A stretch of 14,381 nucleotides of DNA from Candidatus Iainarchaeum andersonii SCGC AAA011-E11 (GTDB lineage Archaea > Iainarchaeota > Iainarchaeia > Iainarchaeales > Iainarchaeaceae). Below are positions 13,437 through 14,381 of this stretch, piece by piece; the first letter of the stretch is position 1, and each line of letters opens with the position of its first letter. The notes below the pieces were generated by a model. It made no database searches, had not been told where the DNA came from, and saw only the letters and a list, made by a program, of their open reading frames with translations. The stretch covers positions 1 through 14,381 of the forward strand of contig AQRS01000013.1 of the NCBI GenBank assembly GCA_000402355.1. The letters run 5' to 3'. A program made the position numbers and the translations under genes.

Positions 13437-13542
13437 AAATTCTGACGCAAGGCCGGAAAGGGGCTTGTAGATAAATTGCTTCTTATGTTTAAAACAGGGG
13501 CTTCTGTAGATATTTTAAGATTTCGGTTCATTAATTCAACTG
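13437..13542 (+). promoter_or_regulatory. AT-rich intergenic region with near-repeats and a candidate promoter
   Basis: After the sua5 TAG the sequence becomes AT-rich. A near-identical motif occurs twice, GGGGCTTGTAGATA (13460-13473) and GGGGCTTCTGTAGATA (13497-13512), 37 nt apart. A TATA-like ATATTTTAAG (about 13510-13519) is centred near 28 nt before ATG 13543, so a leaderless start is possible. The repeats flank the presumed promoter and might be regulator sites. No clear terminator hairpin is seen. Confidence 0.4.
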
Positions 13543-14175
13543 ATGAAATATCCACAGATGCTTGATAAAATAAAGAAGCTACCTTTTGACAAGGAAGTTA
13601 ACGTCTTTTCCGATAAGAATTTTGATGTTTTTGTTAGGCGCCCTTCTAAACTATCAAAGAGGTTTGAAGGGAAATATGACGTCAAAAAGAACTTTCAAAT
13701 ATGGCTAAGGGAAAAGGAAACAGGAAGGGAATTTAGACCGAACCATTTGAGGGTAATGATTGACTTAAACCTTCGTAGTAGAGCAAGACCCGATTTAAAG
13801 AAACCTCTTCTAATCGCTTTTGACAATATTTTTTATGGTGAAGATCCTCTGAAAGAAATTAAGGTTTTGCAAAATCAAGACTTTCAATTTTACCTGAATG
13901 GCTTGGATATAATTGCTGTTTTGTCACAACTTTTCATAATAGAACAAGCTTATGGTTATCCCAAAGAGAGTAAATTTGACCCCCCAACTTTATTTTATCA
14001 AGGATGGGTCAGAGAAATGATTGATTCTCCAAAAGAAATTGACAACTTATGTATGAGTGTTTGCAGTGGCCAACCACCAAAAACCCAATACACTACAGTT
14101 GACAATAAGAAGCATAAAAATTACGCTAAAAAAAGAACCCCGTTATGGTATCTCCAAGATGGAGTAAGTGATTAA
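13543..14175 (+). CDS. Hypothetical protein, 210 aa, possibly laterally acquired
   Basis: A 210-residue soluble protein runs from ATG 13543 to TAA 14173-14175. It has no signal peptide or membrane segment and I do not recognise a family. Visible blocks are FDVFVRRPSKLSKRF, FRPNHLRVMIDLNLRSRARP and DNIFYGEDPLKEIKVLQNQD, then an Ile/Leu-rich helical part (GLDIIAVLSQLFIIEQAYGY). A cysteine-containing segment, NLCMSVCSGQPP, precedes a basic C-terminus. Codons are AT-rich (TTA, AGA and third-position A/T), unlike the G/C-ending codons of the operon, which suggests a different origin. It is followed without a gap, in the same frame, by a zinc-ribbon ORF. A restriction/defence or mobile-element accessory role is conceivable but unsupported. 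Confidence 0.75.
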   Translation: MKYPQMLDKIKKLPFDKEVNVFSDKNFDVFVRRPSKLSKRFEGKYDVKKNFQIWLREKETGREFRPNHLRVMIDLNLRSRARPDLKKPLLIAFDNIFYGEDPLKEIKVLQNQDFQFYLNGLDIIAVLSQLFIIEQAYGYPKESKFDPPTLFYQGWVREMIDSPKEIDNLCMSVCSGQPPKTQYTTVDNKKHKNYAKKRTPLWYLQDGVSD

Positions 14176-14346
14176 TTGGTTAGGGCGCCAGAGAAAATTG
14201 AGGCAATCTGTCCTGAGTGTGGCACAAAAAACGAAGTTCTGTGGTTCGCGTGGGAATTTGGAAAGACGGGTTCTGAAAAGAAAGAAAAAGTTGAGGGAAA
14301 ATGTTCTGAATGCGATTATAAGTTTAAGCCGGATGATTTGGACTAA
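14176..14346 (+). CDS. Small zinc-ribbon protein, or C-terminal domain of the preceding gene
   Basis: A 56-codon frame runs from TTG 14176 to TAA 14344-14346 and contains CPEC (12-15) and CSEC (43-46), a clear zinc-ribbon layout, with ENKV-like charged spacer residues and an acidic end (KPDDLD). The frame is the same as the preceding 210-aa gene and begins at the very codon after its TAA. TTG is the only start available, with GGAG (14161-14164) as a distant ribosome binding site. So it may be a coupled small protein, a domain reached by read-through, or the severed tail of a once longer protein. Composition is AT-rich like its neighbour. The last 35 nt of the window hold nothing recognisable. 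Confidence 0.6.
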   Translation: MVRAPEKIEAICPECGTKNEVLWFAWEFGKTGSEKKEKVEGKCSECDYKFKPDDLD

Positions 14347-14381
14347 TTTAAGTTTAGAAATTTCCGTTCATCAATAGTACT

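Noticed and set aside
14168..14377. 69-codon frame overlapping the zinc-ribbon ORF
   Set aside because: The alternative frame contains paired CxxC motifs and the better coding pattern; this one is basic and without motif.
1..14381. tRNA, rRNA or other standard structured RNA genes
   Set aside because: I saw no tRNA T-loop/acceptor pattern or rRNA core sequence on either strand in the non-coding stretches.

Overview
The window reads as archaeal chromosome. It carries the archaeal-type glutamyl-tRNA synthetase, ribosomal proteins L7Ae, S28e, L24e, S6e, S24e and S27ae, initiation factors aIF5B and aIF2-gamma, RNA polymerase subunit Rpo7 and Spt4. TATA-box promoters sit about 25-27 nt upstream of apparently leaderless starts, and GGTG/GGAGG ribosome binding sites are used with many TTG and GTG starts. 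Tight packing, overlapping genes and stripped-down zinc sites in L24e and aIF2-gamma suggest a reduced-genome (DPANN-like, perhaps Diapherotrites/Micrarchaeota-type) lineage; that placement is inference, not shown.

Layout. (1) 1-433 is a transposon-flavoured edge: the 5' part of an unidentified minus-strand gene, divergent from a 54-aa DUF2080-like (transposase-associated) protein, with two tandem ggatatcc palindromes between them. (2) 434-2372 holds a leaderless 40-aa ORF and gltX. (3) From a strong TATA box at 2411, one long co-directional gene train runs to 13436: rpl7ae, rps28e, rpl24e, ndk, dut, infB, rps6e, the aIF2-gamma gene with a 634-residue intein, a PIN-domain gene, rpo7, spt4, rps24e, rps27ae, a CPBP-type membrane protease and sua5. 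Most junctions overlap or are under 20 nt. It couples ribosome parts, initiation factors, transcription elongation factors, nucleotide metabolism and tRNA t6A modification. (4) 13437-14381 is visibly more AT-rich and holds an unrecognised 210-aa protein followed, in the same frame after one TAA, by a 56-aa zinc-ribbon ORF.

The most unusual structure is a set of hairpin-rich elements in the otherwise compact translation operon: spacers before rpl24e (3104-3217), rps6e (6098-6313) and the aIF2-gamma gene (6772-6852), plus a related block inside the 3' end of rps24e (11528-11603). The spacer elements share head and tail sequence, stay open in the frame of the downstream gene, and are flanked by duplicated RBS/start-codon sequence. 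They resemble a coding-compatible palindromic element family, comparable in concept to Rickettsia palindromic elements. Other notable points are the intein splitting the aIF2-gamma P-loop, a cysteine-free L24e, a half-lost zinc knuckle in aIF2-gamma, and a hairpin-bearing leader before rpl7ae.
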